A stretch of DNA of 64,000 nt from Flavisolibacter ginsenosidimutans. GTDB taxonomy: Bacteria > Bacteroidota > Bacteroidia > Chitinophagales > Chitinophagaceae. The notes below the pieces were generated by a model. It ran no database searches, had not been told where the DNA came from, and was given only the letters and a program-made list of their open reading frames with translations. Both the position numbers and the translations under genes were made by a program. Of the stretch, positions 18,015 through 26,625 are shown piece after piece. The stretch is taken from NCBI RefSeq assembly GCF_007970805.1, contig NZ_CP042433.1:62001-126000 (forward strand), given 5' to 3'. Position 1 is the first letter of the stretch. Every line of letters starts with the position of its first letter.

Positions 18015-19190
18015 TCATGCCGTTCTAATGGTTCCGGCGAACGCAGCGCTATAAATATCAAAAATCTGCTCTTCGGTTAAAGGCATAGGACACCGTGCAA
18101 GCAGGCGTTTTTGCTTAATCCCATCTTGCGCCAATGCCTTTGCTGCTTCGGGCGGAATTTGGTAGCCACCGAGTGTTTGCGGTATGCCAATATCTTTCAT
18201 CAGTGTAGCCAGCACTTCAATGCATTTTACCGATGCTTCTTCTTCCGGCAACTCGTGATGTTGTCCGGTGAGTGCCGGCAGGATAAGTGCCAGTCGCGAC
18301 GAACAGGTTTTTCGTATATAGCCCAACACGTAGGGAATAAGCACTGCATTGGATTCGCCGTGAGCTAGGTGAAACTGTCCGCCCAATGGGTAAGCCAAGG
18401 CATGAATGGCACCCACACCTGCATTGAAAAATGATAGCCCGGCAAGATAACTGCCATACGACATGGCTGTTCTTGCTTCCCTGTCGCTGCCGTTGGCTAC
18501 GGCTTTTTTTAGTGATGCGCCAATGAGCTTTATCGCTTGCAAAGCATGGCCGTCTGAATAAGAATTTGCGTTGACAGAAAGAAAGGCTTCGATGGCATGT
18601 GTTAACGCATCAGCACCTGTAGCTGCCGTTACTCTCGGCGGAACGGTCACCGTTAATTCGGGATCCACAACGGCAACATCGGCAAGGAGATAATCGTGTG
18701 TGATCACATCCTTTGTATTTTGGAGCGCCAACACCGAGATATTCGTTACTTCAGCACCGGTGCCCGATGTGGTCGGAATTAGTATTTTGGGAAGTCCTTT
18801 GTCTGCTAATTTTCGTGTACCGGAAAGGTTAAGATAGTCTTTTACCTCGCCTTCGTTTTTGACGAAGACAGCGGCCAGTTTTGCCAGGTCCAATGCACTG
18901 CCGCCGCCAATTCCAATTACCAAATCATAATTGCCGGAACGTGCATGTTGCACTAACTTTTCGCCTGTTTCCACCAAGGGTTCGGGAATCACATCCGTGT
19001 AGACGTCAACGTGAAAATCCTGTTTGGCCAAACGTGATGTGAGCTTGTCAAGAAGGCCGATGTTTTTTAATACAGGATCAGCCACCACCAACATGCGGTT
19101 GCCGAAGCGTTCTATTTCATCATCTAATTTTTCCAGTGCGCCCCAGCCGATGTGGGTGAGGGGAGAAGGAGCAATTCTGATAGCTTGCAT
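18015..19190 (-). CDS. Iron-containing alcohol dehydrogenase, 391 aa
   Basis: The group III (Fe-type) alcohol dehydrogenase fold is shown by GIGGGSALDLAKLAAV for NAD binding, PTTSGTGAEVTN, and metal ligands in DALTHAIEAF and GAIHALAYPLGGQFHLAHG. Length is standard. It is the first structural gene after the AraC-type regulator on this strand and is followed by the aldehyde dehydrogenase. Members include lactaldehyde/propanediol, 4-hydroxybutyrate and butanol dehydrogenases; the pairing with a succinate-semialdehyde-dehydrogenase-like enzyme makes a hydroxy-acid or glycol substrate attractive, but this is inference. Confidence 0.88.
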   Translation of the reverse strand: MQAIRIAPSPLTHIGWGALEKLDDEIERFGNRMLVVADPVLKNIGLLDKLTSRLAKQDFHVDVYTDVIPEPLVETGEKLVQHARSGNYDLVIGIGGGSALDLAKLAAVFVKNEGEVKDYLNLSGTRKLADKGLPKILIPTTSGTGAEVTNISVLALQNTKDVITHDYLLADVAVVDPELTVTVPPRVTAATGADALTHAIEAFLSVNANSYSDGHALQAIKLIGASLKKAVANGSDREARTAMSYGSYLAGLSFFNAGVGAIHALAYPLGGQFHLAHGESNAVLIPYVLGYIRKTCSSRLALILPALTGQHHELPEEEASVKCIEVLATLMKDIGIPQTLGGYQIPPEAAKALAQDGIKQKRLLARCPMPLTEEQIFDIYSAAFAGTIRTA

Positions 19191-19309
19191 AATCGGTAGC
19201 GTTTGCCGGTTCGAAGAATGATTTGGAAACGCAACGAATGTACACTGATCAGTTACTTGACCTTACTATTAATGTCTGAGAAGCTGATACTATTTTCCAA
19301 AAATGACTT

Positions 19310-20179
19310 TTACTCCATGTTTACCGTTCGGCGGTATTCGGTTGGTGTCATGTTCTTTATCTTTTTGAATTGCCGGTTGAAATTTGCGAGGTTTTTATAC
19401 CCGCTTTCATAGGCTGCTTCAACCACGTTTTTATTTTTTTCCGCCAGCAGTTTGCAGGCATAGCCAACGCGTACGGTATTCAAATATTCGATAAAAGTTA
19501 CGCGGTAATGTTCTTTAAAAAAGTTGCAAAACGTCGTGATGGCCATGTTCGATACGGATGCAACCTCCGGGAGCGTAATGTCGCTGTCAAAATTCCGCAT
19601 GATGTACTCCGTTACTTTATTAAAACGGTCGGAGCATTGCACCGTTGTTTTCTGCACATAACCCGGACTGGCCAGTAATTCGTATTCCGTAGTAGTAGCC
19701 AAATAATCAAAGATGGTAAACAGTGCTGACAGTCGTTGAAGACCATTCATATTTACCATTTCCTTCATTAATGAATTAATTTTCTCTTTGGTTTGGCCTT
19801 TAATAACCATACCGCGGCCTGACAGTTCCAGCATCTTCTTTAGGCCCGCCATTTCAGGTATGTTCAAAAATTTATCGCCCAAAAAGTTTTCGACAAACTG
19901 GATCACGATGCCGTCTGCAAAACAATCCGCTTCGCCGTTAATGTATTCCGAATCGTTCATCCAAACATGAGGCAGTTTGGGACCCATAAACACAAGATCA
20001 TCTTTTTCAAAATAACCAATATGGTCACCCACCATTCGCCTTCCGGTGCTGCTGGTTATAAGCACCAATTCAAATTCGGGATGATAATGCCAGGGACAAG
20101 GAAAATATTGGCCTGTTTCCCGAAAGACAATGAATGACTTATCAAATTCCTGTGGCAGTCGTTGTTCAATGGCTTTCAT
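19310..20179 (-). CDS. AraC-family transcriptional regulator with cupin sensor domain, 289 aa
   Basis: The N-terminal part has a cupin-type pocket (PCPWHYHPEFELVLI, with WHYHPE as the metal/ligand motif). The C-terminal 100 residues have two helix-turn-helix units, including ITLPEVASVSNMAITTFCNFFKEHY and VVEAAYESGYKNLANFNRQFKKIKNMTPTEYR in short form. I place the start at the ATG ending at 20179; the longer in-frame reading begins with TTG. It is divergent from the RidA operon and lies directly upstream of the alcohol/aldehyde dehydrogenase pair, so it may control either or both. Confidence 0.87.
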   Translation of the reverse strand: MKAIEQRLPQEFDKSFIVFRETGQYFPCPWHYHPEFELVLITSSTGRRMVGDHIGYFEKDDLVFMGPKLPHVWMNDSEYINGEADCFADGIVIQFVENFLGDKFLNIPEMAGLKKMLELSGRGMVIKGQTKEKINSLMKEMVNMNGLQRLSALFTIFDYLATTTEYELLASPGYVQKTTVQCSDRFNKVTEYIMRNFDSDITLPEVASVSNMAITTFCNFFKEHYRVTFIEYLNTVRVGYACKLLAEKNKNVVEAAYESGYKNLANFNRQFKKIKNMTPTEYRRTVNME

Positions 20180-20221
20180 AAAAGGAGTTTTGTCAGGTGT
20201 AATTTTAATCAAATTAAAGAA

Positions 20222-20240
20222 ACGGCGCTGAAAGCACCGT
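20222..20240. promoter_or_regulatory. Inverted repeat between AraC regulator and ridA operon
   Basis: ACGGcGCT (20222-20229) and AGCaCCGT (20233-20240) form two 8-base arms with one mismatch around GAA. The site sits in the divergent gap, 43 bases from the regulator start and about 55 bases upstream of the -7-like box of the operon. It is a reasonable operator candidate, although AraC proteins more often bind direct repeats. Confidence 0.35.
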
Positions 20241-20294
20241 AAGATAGTATTACAATTGAATAGAAAAGTAATAGGCTTAGAGAAGCGCGGCTGC

Positions 20295-20302
20295 TACTTT
20301 TG
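20295..20302 (+). promoter_or_regulatory. Bacteroidota-type -7 box upstream of ridA
   Basis: TACTTTTG matches the Bacteroidota sigma-factor -7 consensus TAnnTTTG at all fixed positions and lies 45 bases before the ATG of the first operon gene. No TTG or TTTG -33 box is seen 19-21 bases upstream, which would fit an activator-dependent promoter. Confidence 0.4.
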
Positions 20303-20347
20303 ATACACACCTCTCAAAAAATTTCTCCCTTAAATATTTACAGCGGA

Positions 20348-20737
20348 ATGGAAAAAAGGAAAATAAATCATCCCCAGCGAAACCCCCAATTTGAAACAGG
20401 CGCTTATTCGGATGGAGTTGTCGTAGGCGATCTTCTTTTTGTTAGCGGGCAAGCGTCGGTTGATTTCGCAACGTCAAAATTTATATTGGGAACAATAGAA
20501 GAAGAAACGGAACGCACCTTGCAAAACATCAAAGCCATTTTAGAAGCAGCCGGCGCTACAATGAACGATGTGGTAAAGTGCACGGTACACCTTGCCGACA
20601 TCAACGAATTTGATCGCTACAACAAGGTGTACGCAACGTTTTTTAGCGGCATACGTCCGGCACGGACAACGGTGCAATCGGTACTAGCGGAAGGCTTGAA
20701 AGTAGAAATTGATTGCATTGTAAAACTTCTCCGATAA
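20348..20737 (+). CDS. RidA-family enamine/imine deaminase, 129 aa
   Basis: RidA proteins hydrolyse reactive enamine/imine intermediates released by PLP enzymes. R106 in RPARTTV and E120 in VEIDCI match the conserved active-site positions. The ATG at 20348 gives 129 residues, the usual size; a longer in-frame reading adds 16 residues with no family similarity. It is the first gene of an apparent seven-gene operon and ends one base before the next start. Its presence together with an aminotransferase and a D-threonine-aldolase-like enzyme suggests a job in a dedicated amino-compound pathway rather than general housekeeping. Confidence 0.88.
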   Translation: MEKRKINHPQRNPQFETGAYSDGVVVGDLLFVSGQASVDFATSKFILGTIEEETERTLQNIKAILEAAGATMNDVVKCTVHLADINEFDRYNKVYATFFSGIRPARTTVQSVLAEGLKVEIDCIVKLLR

Positions 20738-20738
20738 C

Positions 20739-21725
20739 ATGAACCGTAGCACAAATCCGGAAGCTATTGAAGTCGGCGTTGTGGGCCTTGGACTCATGGG
20801 TAGCAGCATTGTTGTGTCGCTGCTAATGGCGGGGCATAAAGTGAAAGCGGTTGCGCCCATCTCTGCCGATATGCAGCAAGTACGAGGCCGCATTCTTGGT
20901 CATCTGGAGGAGTGTCGTGAAGCGAGGCTTTTAGATGAACACCCTTATCCATACGAAAAAAATCTTGCGATTACAGAAGACTACAACACGCTTGTGAATT
21001 GCGTCCTTGTGTTCGAATGCGTGATTGAAGATCTTCGCATCAAAGCCGCTGTTTACAATAAAATTGCAGTGGTTGTACAATCCGATGCGGTGATTGCTTC
21101 CAACACATCCGCCATTGCCATTACAACGTTGCAAAGTCTTGTGCCGAATCCTGAGCGCTTTCTTGGCATCCACTGGGCCGAACCTGCTTATGCCACTCGC
21201 TTCATGGAAATTACCTGCGGCGATAAAACCTGCATGAGCTATGCGGAATGGGTGTTTGAACTGGCACATCGTTGGGGTAAAGAACCCACGCTGTTGCGCA
21301 AAGACATTCGCGGTTTCATTACCAATCGTTTGATGTATGCGGTGTACCGTGAGATCATGCACTTGGTGGAAGCCGGTCGAATCAGCATGGAAGATGCCGA
21401 CAAAGCTTTTCGCTACGACGCCGGTTCTTGGATGACCTTCATGGGCGTTTTTCGCAGAATGGATTATTGTGGGTTGGCGGATTGGGCAACGATTTTGAAA
21501 AACATTTTGCCAACACTTTCCAACGAAAGCCGTGTGCCGCACGTGATGCAGCAAATGGTTGACGACAATGCAAGAGGCACGCAAAATTTAAAAGGCTTGT
21601 ATCCTTATTCATCAGAAGAAGCGAAAGAATGGGAAGAAGCCTTCGCCGTTTTCAACAAAGAAATTTTCCGCCTGGCTGCGCTTTATCCGTCTAGCAGAAA
21701 AGAGCCAGTAAAGCAATCAGCGTAA
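20739..21725 (+). CDS. 3-hydroxyacyl-CoA dehydrogenase-family oxidoreductase, 328 aa
   Basis: The Rossmann motif GLGLMG is at 16-21 (VGVVGLGLMGSSI). The catalytic set is complete: SNTSAI, H145 in GIHWAEPA and N196 in FITNRLMYAV. The family includes not only fatty-acid enzymes but also carnitine and L-gulonate 3-dehydrogenases. The active-site signature here (HWAEPAY instead of HFFNP) and the absence of other beta-oxidation genes point to a free 3-hydroxy acid or amino alcohol. The C-terminal part carries the usual helical dimer domain. It is tightly linked to ridA. Confidence 0.85.
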   Translation: MNRSTNPEAIEVGVVGLGLMGSSIVVSLLMAGHKVKAVAPISADMQQVRGRILGHLEECREARLLDEHPYPYEKNLAITEDYNTLVNCVLVFECVIEDLRIKAAVYNKIAVVVQSDAVIASNTSAIAITTLQSLVPNPERFLGIHWAEPAYATRFMEITCGDKTCMSYAEWVFELAHRWGKEPTLLRKDIRGFITNRLMYAVYREIMHLVEAGRISMEDADKAFRYDAGSWMTFMGVFRRMDYCGLADWATILKNILPTLSNESRVPHVMQQMVDDNARGTQNLKGLYPYSSEEAKEWEEAFAVFNKEIFRLAALYPSSRKEPVKQSA

Positions 21726-21778
21726 AATAGTTAAAGCAGTTCTTGTAATCATTCTTTGGAAACTTCAATACTTTTTTG

Positions 21779-23083
21779 ATGAGCGAAAATCGTTATAAAA
21801 AATCAGGAGAACTGCTGGAGAGAGCCAAGAAAGTTTTGGCCGGCGGTGTGTCTTCTGAATTCAGAAAATACAATTATCCCCATGCTTTGTTTTACACGCA
21901 CGGTAAAGGAAGTCGCGTGTATGATGCGGACGGAAACGAATACCTTGATTTTACGTTGAGCCAGGGGCCTTTGATCCTCGGTCATTCGCATCCGCATGTG
22001 TTGAATTGCGTGAACGAATATTCGGAGAACGGGCAACTTTTTGCTGGACAACATTTGCGTGAAATTGAGTTGGCAGAAAAAATCAGTCAACTCATTCCGT
22101 CGGCTGAACTCATGCGTTTTTGCCTGGATGGTTCCGAAGCGGTACACACGGCTTTTCGCATTGCCCGCGCAAAAACGGGCCGGCAAAAGTTCCTGCGTTT
22201 TGAAGGTCATTACCACGGCTGGTTGGACAATGTGTGTTGGGGACTTTCGGCAAAATCACCCGAAGACCTTGGCAGCAGAGAATCTCCCAATGTGTTTCCA
22301 TGGACACAGGGTTTGCCGCAAGGCTCAAGAGATGAATTTATTGTTCTGCCTTGGAACGACCTTCAATTGCTTAAAGAAACACTTGCCAAACATCACGATG
22401 AAATTGCCGCCATCATCACCGAGCCAGTGATGTGCAACAACGGTTGCATTGTGCCAAACAAAGGTTTCTTGCAGGGCCTTCGAAAACTTTGCGACCAATA
22501 CGGTATCACGCTCATTCTTGATGAAGTCATTACGGGCTTTCGTTTGTCACTCGGCGGCGCACAACAACACTTCGGCATTACACCCGACCTTTCCATTTTT
22601 GCCAAAGCCATCGCCAGTGGTTATCCTTTGAGTGTGATTGCCGGAAAAAGAGAATGGCTAAATCTGTTGGAAGACGGAACGGTAATACAAGCCGGCACCA
22701 TGAACTCAAGCAACGCAACAGTGGCAGCGGCTCTTGCAACCATTGAAGTCTTAGAAAAAGAAAAGCCGTATGATCGGATGTTCAACCTGGGGCAAAAACT
22801 AATGAACGGCTTAAAGCAAATAGCCTTTGAGGCGAATCAGAATTTATTGATTCAAGGGCCCGGTCCGATGTTTCATACGGGCTTTACAAATTTAGAAGCG
22901 GTGAAAGATTACCGAGATACGCTTTCCTACGACAAGGCAAAGTTGGGCCGCTTTATTGCCGGCATGCACGACGAAGGCGTTCGCATCATTGGCCGTGGCT
23001 TGTGGTACATCAGCGCTGCACACACCGCGAAGGATGTTGAGCAGGCTATTAACACGGCTCGCATTGTTTTGAAAAACATTTAA
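21779..23083 (+). CDS. Class III PLP aminotransferase, glutamate-1-semialdehyde aminomutase-like, 434 aa
   Basis: Fold-type I, class III features: VAGGVSSEFR near the start in short form (VLAGGVSSEFR), FCLDGSEAVHTAFRIAR, FEGHYHGW, LILDEVITGFR with the cofactor aspartate, and the PLP lysine K276 in SIFAKAIASGYP. It resembles HemL-type proteins, but the operon is catabolic and substitutions in the substrate region make tetrapyrrole synthesis unlikely. I use the ATG at 21779; a TTG directly before it is also in frame. It may transaminate or mutate a beta-amino or amino-aldehyde compound. Confidence 0.85.
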   Translation: MSENRYKKSGELLERAKKVLAGGVSSEFRKYNYPHALFYTHGKGSRVYDADGNEYLDFTLSQGPLILGHSHPHVLNCVNEYSENGQLFAGQHLREIELAEKISQLIPSAELMRFCLDGSEAVHTAFRIARAKTGRQKFLRFEGHYHGWLDNVCWGLSAKSPEDLGSRESPNVFPWTQGLPQGSRDEFIVLPWNDLQLLKETLAKHHDEIAAIITEPVMCNNGCIVPNKGFLQGLRKLCDQYGITLILDEVITGFRLSLGGAQQHFGITPDLSIFAKAIASGYPLSVIAGKREWLNLLEDGTVIQAGTMNSSNATVAAALATIEVLEKEKPYDRMFNLGQKLMNGLKQIAFEANQNLLIQGPGPMFHTGFTNLEAVKDYRDTLSYDKAKLGRFIAGMHDEGVRIIGRGLWYISAAHTAKDVEQAINTARIVLKNI

Positions 23084-23096
23084 GTCTTTCTTCTTC

Positions 23097-24044
23097 ATGA
23101 TAGAAAACAATTCAGATACAAAACCGGTTTTGCTGCTTGGAGATGGAAGTCTTGCGGAGAGCATTGCTTTGTGTTTACTAAAGGCAAATGAAGTTGTTCA
23201 TTTCTGTACGAGCGATGTTCGAAAAGCAAAAACAACGTTGCTCGAGCAGCTAGCAGAAATGAAGAAGCGGAACAAGGCAGTATCACTTGAACGCCTCAAG
23301 TTCTTGTCGTCCTTAGCGTCTGTAAACAACTACAGGTTAGCCGTTGTAATAACCGAAGAAGATGTTTCGAAGAAACAGCAGGTTATAACGGACCTGGCAA
23401 GATGTTTACCTGCTGATGCTATCATCGCGATAAATACGGAGAGCATCAGTCTTGAAGCAATTCAGCAAAGCTGTTTGCACCCGGAAAGAATCATTGGACT
23501 AAATTGGACCGAGCCTGCGCATACAACCCGCTTTTTAGAGATCATACGAAACAATCAAACGGCTGAAACAGTTCTCGACAAAATAAAAGTGTTGGCAAAA
23601 ACGTGGAAGAAGGATGCTTACGTTGTTGAAAACTTTGGCGTACGCAGTCGCATGTTAAGCGCCATGGTTCGCGAAGCATTTTACCTCGTTGAAAACGGAT
23701 ATGCCTCCGTTGAAGACATTGACCGTGCTTGCCGTAACGATGCTGGTTATTACTTGCCTTTTGCGGGCAATTGCCGTTACATGGATTTAATGGGCACCTA
23801 CGCTTACGGGATGGTGATGAAGGATTTGAACCCCGACCTTTCACGGGAGAAAAGGCTTCCCCAATTCTTTGTTGATATTTTGAGCGAAGGAGGCAACGGT
23901 ATGGAAAACGGCAAAGGCCTTTACAACTACACACCGGAGGAAAAGGCACAGTGGCAGGAAACCTTTCGTGAGTTCAGTTTCCGTATCGAAGAAATCATTG
24001 ACAAATACCCGTTCAATTACCAGCACAACGGTACACATGCTTAG
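23097..24044 (+). CDS. 3HCDH-like protein with altered active site, possible pseudoenzyme, 315 aa
   Basis: This is a paralogue of the dehydrogenase at 20739. The nucleotide-binding loop is reduced to GDGSLAES (15-22). The catalytic His is Asn here (N136 in GLNWTEPAHTTRFLEI, against GIHWAEPAYATRFMEI), the Asn is Ser (S184 in GVRSRML), and SNTSAI has become INTESI. The rest of the fold, including RNDAGYYLPFAGNCRYMDL in the C-terminal domain, is well kept. Thus it is probably under selection but unlikely to perform the normal hydride transfer; it may be a partner subunit or have another reaction. It starts 13 bases after the aminotransferase. Confidence 0.8.
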   Translation: MIENNSDTKPVLLLGDGSLAESIALCLLKANEVVHFCTSDVRKAKTTLLEQLAEMKKRNKAVSLERLKFLSSLASVNNYRLAVVITEEDVSKKQQVITDLARCLPADAIIAINTESISLEAIQQSCLHPERIIGLNWTEPAHTTRFLEIIRNNQTAETVLDKIKVLAKTWKKDAYVVENFGVRSRMLSAMVREAFYLVENGYASVEDIDRACRNDAGYYLPFAGNCRYMDLMGTYAYGMVMKDLNPDLSREKRLPQFFVDILSEGGNGMENGKGLYNYTPEEKAQWQETFREFSFRIEEIIDKYPFNYQHNGTHA

Positions 24045-24050
24045 TCACAC

Positions 24051-25133
24051 ATGAAGAAGCTTTTCATTTTTGATGCCCATCTTGATCTTGCCATGAACGC
24101 CATTGAATGGAACCGTGACCTTCGGCAACCCTTGACGGAAATCAGGCAGCGTGAAATGCACATGAAGGATAAGCCCGACCGAGGAAAAGGAACGGTGTGT
24201 TTGCCAGAGTTGCGCAAAGGAAAAGTCGGTCTAGTAGTGGCTACACAACTGGCCCGTTACACGCCACCGGGCAGTGCCTTGGCCGGTTGGAGTTCGCCGC
24301 AGCAGGCATGGGCTATGACGCAAGCGCAACTTGCCTGGTATTGTGAAATGGAAGCGCTGGGCGAGATGGTGCAAATCACAAATGCTGAACAATTGGAAAG
24401 TCACTTGGCTTTGTGGGAAGATGAGAAAAAGCCCGATGAAAAGAAACCGATTGGCTATATTCTGAGTTTGGAAGGCGCCGATTCGTTGGTTGATATTTCG
24501 TATTTGCACAAGGCTTATGCTCATGGGCTTCGGGCCATTGGTCTTTCGCATTTTGGTCCGGGCCGTTATGCGCCGGGAACGAAGATGGAAGGTGGGCTTA
24601 CGCCTCTTGGCTTTGAATTATTGAAAGAGATTGAAAAGCTAAACCTGATTGTAGATGTAACGCACTTAACTGACGATGGTTTTGACCAGGTGCTTGACCG
24701 TTACAGTGGTCCGGTTTGGGCAAGCCATCACAACGTTCGCAAGATTGTTCCGAACCAGCGACAATTGAACGACGAACAAATAAAACGGTTAATTGAGCGA
24801 GGCGCTGTGATTGGCGGGATGCTTGATTGCTGGGCCATGGACGTTCGTTTTATTGATACCGTTTCCGACCCCTGGCAATTGAACATTCGACTGGAAAATT
24901 TGATTGACCATTGGGATCATATTTGTCAGCTTGCCGGCAACAGCTTGCACGTTGCAATCGGTAGTGATTTGGATGGAATCTTCGGCACTGAACAATCTCC
25001 CTGGAATTTGAATTCGATTGCTGACCTTCAGAAATACGAAGAGCTTTTAGCGAACAGGGGCTATAAGAAAGACGACATTGAAAATATCTTTTCGAAAAAC
25101 TGGTTACGGTTTTTGCGAAAGGCTTGGAGCTAA
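24051..25133 (+). CDS. Membrane-dipeptidase-family (M19) dipeptidase, cytoplasmic, 360 aa
   Basis: A zinc-dependent amidohydrolase of the renal dipeptidase family, which cleaves dipeptides, often with a D-residue at the C-side. Expected metal ligands are present: H10 and D12 (FDAHLDL), the glutamate in LSLEGADS, the histidines in DVTHLTDDG and WASHHNVRKI, and the aspartate in IGSDLDG. No signal peptide or lipobox is seen, so it should act in the cytoplasm. It starts six bases after the 3HCDH-like gene and ends two bases before the ceramidase-like gene. Confidence 0.88.
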   Translation: MKKLFIFDAHLDLAMNAIEWNRDLRQPLTEIRQREMHMKDKPDRGKGTVCLPELRKGKVGLVVATQLARYTPPGSALAGWSSPQQAWAMTQAQLAWYCEMEALGEMVQITNAEQLESHLALWEDEKKPDEKKPIGYILSLEGADSLVDISYLHKAYAHGLRAIGLSHFGPGRYAPGTKMEGGLTPLGFELLKEIEKLNLIVDVTHLTDDGFDQVLDRYSGPVWASHHNVRKIVPNQRQLNDEQIKRLIERGAVIGGMLDCWAMDVRFIDTVSDPWQLNIRLENLIDHWDHICQLAGNSLHVAIGSDLDGIFGTEQSPWNLNSIADLQKYEELLANRGYKKDDIENIFSKNWLRFLRKAWS

Positions 25134-25135
25134 GA

Positions 25136-26560
25136 ATGAATGATAAAGATGATTTAAACATGCGCAGTTCGACTTATAAAAAAGTTTCTCATCACTTATT
25201 GGCGGGTGCTGGAAAAACGGACATTACGCCGCCGCTTGGTACGTTTATCAACGGCGACTTTGTTACGCATTTTGCCACCTACATCCATGACCCGCTTTAC
25301 GCAAAAGCTCTGGTAGTGAAAGACGAAAAAACAACCGTTGCGTTTGTGGTAGTGGACATCTGCGTGATGCCGAAAGAACTGGTTGATGCAATTCGTAAGG
25401 AGGCTTCAGCTCAAGTCGGAATTCCTGTTGAAAATATTTTGGTGTCTTCAACGCACACACATGCCGCTGGTTCCGTTGCATCGGTGTATTTGTCTGCAGC
25501 CGATTTGCTCTACACCAAAAAATTACCCGGCTTGGTTGTGCAAGCGATTGTTGAAGCGCAGAAGAGATTGCGCCCGGCAAAAACAGCTTTCGGGAGTGTT
25601 GATGTGCCGCAGCACGTTCGCTGCCGGCGTTATTACATGCAGCCTGGTTACACACCGCAGAATCCCGTTAGTGGTGGAGTTGATGAAGTCAAAACCAATC
25701 CAATTGGTTCTGGTGAATTCATCGACCGCCCACGTGCAACGACAGACCCACAGGTAAGTTTTCTTGCCGTGAAAGGTGAAGACGAAGGCTGGATCAGCGT
25801 GTTGGCGAATTATTCTTTGCATTACGTTGGCGATTGGGAGAACGGCACCATCTCCGCCGATTATTTCGGCTACTTTGCAAAAACCTTGCAGGAAAAATTA
25901 GGCGCAAGTGATGATTTCGTTGGCATCATGAGCAACGGCACCAGCGGCGATGGAAACATTTGGGAATTTGCTGAACCCACACATTATCCAACCGGACATT
26001 TTCAAAAGAGTAGCTTAATTGGTAGTGAGATTGCGCAGAAAGTTTCCGTTGCTTTAAAAGAAGCGCAATGGCAGGAAGATTCATCAATCGCCGTTCAATA
26101 CGACGAAGTTGAAGTAGCGTTACGCAAACCATCGCCGCAAGAATTGGAAGCAGCAAAAGAAATTGTTCGACAAAGCAATTATGAAAACTTAGAGATTGAC
26201 GATGCCGGTCTTCGCAGTCTTTATGCTCGCGAACAAGTATTGTTGAACGAACTGCCCGATAGTCTTCAATTTCCGTTGCACGCAATAAAAATGGGCAACG
26301 GTGTTATCGGAGGCATGGGAGGGGAGATATTTGCAGAAACAGGTTTGTGGTTGAAGGCGCATGCGGGCACAAAGTATTTTACAATTGGTTTAGCAAACGG
26401 CAATCAGGGGTATGTGCCGCCGGCCCACGAGTTTGCTGTAGGTGGTTACGAAACCTGGCGCAGCCGCACAAGTAAACTGGCAACAGATGCAGAAGAGATT
26501 TTAAGAAAGATGCAATTGGCGTTAATTCAGGAATTGCTTACAGTTCCGTTAAAGCACTAG
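25136..26560 (+). CDS. Neutral-ceramidase-like amidohydrolase, cytoplasmic, 474 aa
   Basis: The N-terminus AGAGKTDITPPLG and the SSTHTHAAG metal motif are characteristic of the neutral/alkaline ceramidase N-terminal domain family, and SNGTSGDGNIW stands where that family has its catalytic serine. It is shorter than true secreted ceramidases, lacks the C-terminal Ig-like domain and has no signal peptide. So it probably hydrolyses some other amide inside the cell. I choose the ATG at 25136; the longer reading starts with TTG inside the preceding gene. Tight spacing suggests translational coupling to the dipeptidase. Confidence 0.8.
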   Translation: MNDKDDLNMRSSTYKKVSHHLLAGAGKTDITPPLGTFINGDFVTHFATYIHDPLYAKALVVKDEKTTVAFVVVDICVMPKELVDAIRKEASAQVGIPVENILVSSTHTHAAGSVASVYLSAADLLYTKKLPGLVVQAIVEAQKRLRPAKTAFGSVDVPQHVRCRRYYMQPGYTPQNPVSGGVDEVKTNPIGSGEFIDRPRATTDPQVSFLAVKGEDEGWISVLANYSLHYVGDWENGTISADYFGYFAKTLQEKLGASDDFVGIMSNGTSGDGNIWEFAEPTHYPTGHFQKSSLIGSEIAQKVSVALKEAQWQEDSSIAVQYDEVEVALRKPSPQELEAAKEIVRQSNYENLEIDDAGLRSLYAREQVLLNELPDSLQFPLHAIKMGNGVIGGMGGEIFAETGLWLKAHAGTKYFTIGLANGNQGYVPPAHEFAVGGYETWRSRTSKLATDAEEILRKMQLALIQELLTVPLKH

Positions 26561-26625
26561 GCTTCTCTCCTTTTGTTCATCATTCAGAAAAGTCGTCAAA
26601 AAAATCCTTTCTTATTTTTTTTAAA

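Noticed and set aside
21779..23083. HemL (tetrapyrrole synthesis) as the name for the aminotransferase
   Set aside because: The catabolic operon context and the divergent substrate region make this unlikely; class III aminotransferase is the safe call.
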